Below are positions 23,965 through 25,118 of a stretch of DNA of 25,118 nt, piece by piece. The DNA is from CAZDOD01 sp964506935 (GTDB taxonomy: Bacteria; Desulfobacterota; Zymogenia; Zymogenales; Zymogenaceae). The position numbers were made by a program, and so were the translations under genes. Positions within the stretch are counted from its first letter, which is position 1; each line of letters opens with the position of its first letter. The DNA is taken from NCBI GenBank assembly GCA_964506935.1, contig CAZDOD010000014.1, positions 1 to 25,118 on the forward strand, in the 5' to 3' direction. The notes under the pieces are model-generated. The model saw nothing but the letters and a program-made list of their open reading frames with translations. It made no database searches and had not been told where the DNA came from.

Positions 23965-25118
23965 TTACTTATAAATTACCTTCTTTCCACCTTTTTTAAG
24001 CTCCTCCATTGTGAAGTGCTCAACCAATTTAACATTTGCCCTGATTCCCAGGACCTCCGAGAGATCCCCCTCTATTCGGGATACTATCTCCTCGAGTACC
24101 TTTATCTCGTCCGAGAAGAATGACTCGACCTCCTCGATGAGGATATCGACCTCATCGAGCTCCCTTAATTTGTAGAGGTTTATAACATAGGGTGGAGTCT
24201 CCCCCAAAATGTCGGTGATTATTCTTCCGATCTGTGAGGGATATACTTTAACGCCCCTGATCGACAGCATGTCATCGGTACGCTCTTCGGGTATATCAAG
24301 TGTGGGGAGGGTTCTTCCACATGAGCACTTTTCCTCCGTTATGATCCTCGATACATCCCCCGTCCTGAACCTGATTAGGGGAAAGGCCTTTGTGGTGATT
24401 GTAGTCAGAACCAGCTCCCCCTTTTCTCCGGGATCTTTCGGATCTCCGCTCTTTGGATCAACAACCTCGACGATGAAATGATCCTCGGCGATGTGGAGTT
24501 TTCCCTTGGAACACTCATAGGCGATACCGGGGCCTATCACCTCCGGTATCCCGTATGCCGTAGATACCTTTATCTTGAGCCCCGATTCTATCTTTTTTTT
24601 GACATCTTCCTTTAGCGATTCTGATACGAGGATCCCTCTTTTGAGAGAGAGCTTCTTCGGAGCTATTCCCATCTCGGAGAGTAACATAGCCAGATGCAGG
24701 GCGTAAGACGGGGTGGATACCAGACAAGAGGTCTTGTAGTCCGACATTATCATGATCTCTTTTTCTGGATTCATGGCGCTCATTGGAATAACCGAAGCCT
24801 CTATGTTTTCGGCGGCAGCCTTCATACCCCTACCCCAGTTGGCAAGGCCGTAGACGAAACATATCTGCACTATATCATCGGCATCGACTCCCGAAGCCGC
24901 ATAAAGCCTCGACAGGAGCTCGGTCCACACACCGAGGTCGTTTTTTGTGTATCCCATCACAACGGGCTTTCCCGACATCCCTGATGTGGAATTTATCCTA
25001 ACGATGTCTCTTAAGGGGACGGAAAAAAGACCGTAGGGGTAATTGTAGCTCAAATCGTCCCTCGTAGTAAAGCCTAATTTCCCTAAGTCGGAGATATCTG
25101 TTATGTCCCGCGGGGCTA
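23965..25118 (-). CDS. PaaK-type phenylacetate/aryl-CoA ligase, N-terminus outside window
   Basis: The visible 383 residues are most of an adenylate-forming CoA ligase of the PaaK family. The reading frame runs off the right edge: upstream of the apparent TTG at 25053 it continues as DLGKLGFTTRDDL, a conserved PaaK segment, so the gene is incomplete at its 5' end. Active-site motifs look complete: STSGMSGKPVVMGYT (phosphate-binding loop), AYGIPEVIGPGIAYEC with the Glu, FRTGDVSR, CSCGRT and RGVKVYPSQI. It should form an acyl-adenylate from an aryl or similar acid and transfer it to CoA; the exact acid is unknown. It is the first visible gene of the second Liv operon and contrasts with the altered PaaK at the operon's other end. 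Confidence 0.9.
   Translation of the reverse strand, partial: APRDITDISDLGKLGFTTRDDLSYNYPYGLFSVPLRDIVRINSTSGMSGKPVVMGYTKNDLGVWTELLSRLYAASGVDADDIVQICFVYGLANWGRGMKAAAENIEASVIPMSAMNPEKEIMIMSDYKTSCLVSTPSYALHLAMLLSEMGIAPKKLSLKRGILVSESLKEDVKKKIESGLKIKVSTAYGIPEVIGPGIAYECSKGKLHIAEDHFIVEVVDPKSGDPKDPGEKGELVLTTITTKAFPLIRFRTGDVSRIITEEKCSCGRTLPTLDIPEERTDDMLSIRGVKVYPSQIGRIITDILGETPPYVINLYKLRELDEVDILIEEVESFFSDEIKVLEEIVSRIEGDLSEVLGIRANVKLVEHFTMEELKKGGKKVIYK

Noticed and set aside
1..25118. CRISPR array, tRNA or rRNA genes, toxin-antitoxin or defence system
   Set aside because: No regularly spaced repeats, no tRNA-like cloverleaf or rRNA stretch, and no typical defence proteins were found on either strand by eye.

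Overview
The window looks like a chromosomal stretch of an anaerobic bacterium, most likely Desulfobacterota (deltaproteobacteria)-like. That placement is inferred from gene content (class 1B PyrD, a NIL-domain ferredoxin beside an Rrf2/IscS/IscU set, PaaK-type ligases built into branched-chain amino-acid (Liv) ABC transporter operons) and from the heavy use of ATA and AGG codons. No rRNA or tRNA gene is visible. A run of exactly ten Ns (21693-21702) shows that this is a draft assembly.

Left part (1-3871). pyrD and a gamma-carbonic-anhydrase-like gene lie on the + strand. They are followed by a lone, visibly G+C-richer GH51 alpha-L-arabinofuranosidase gene on the - strand. The non-coding stretches on both sides of it hold related, decayed pieces of an IS30-family insertion sequence in the same orientation. 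One piece still encodes the transposase N-terminus and helix-turn-helix, with a deletion and frame change between them.

Middle (3872-12549, all +). This is a nearly gapless run: NIL-ferredoxin, Rrf2 regulator, cysteine desulfurase, IscU scaffold, MnmA, MtaB, RNase III, an Elp3-like radical SAM protein, Era and Der. It links sulfur mobilisation and Fe-S assembly to two sulfur-consuming tRNA modification enzymes, then to RNA processing and ribosome-assembly GTPases. Most genes touch or overlap.

Right part (12630-25118). Two complete Liv-type ABC transporter operons converge. The + operon is substrate-binding lipoprotein, hairpin, LivH, LivM, LivG, LivF, then a small PUR-family (DUF3276) nucleic-acid-binding protein. 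The - operon, read from the right edge, is PaaK-type ligase (cut by the window), substrate-binding lipoprotein, hairpin, LivH, LivM (broken by the N gap), LivF, LivG, and a second PaaK-type ligase. Both operons place a strong hairpin straight after the binding-protein gene. The convergence point (17848-18045) holds two inverted repeats. The pairing of PaaK ligases with a transporter suggests uptake and CoA activation of an aryl or related carboxylic acid.

The most unusual observations are the IS30 relics around the arabinofuranosidase gene and the second PaaK. That protein is full-length, but it lacks the Lys-Pro-Thr part of its phosphate-binding loop and the usual Glu of the next adenylation motif, while its operon partner keeps both. 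I saw no clearly new multi-gene system; the altered PaaK within the PaaK-Liv-PaaK operon is the best candidate for new biochemistry.
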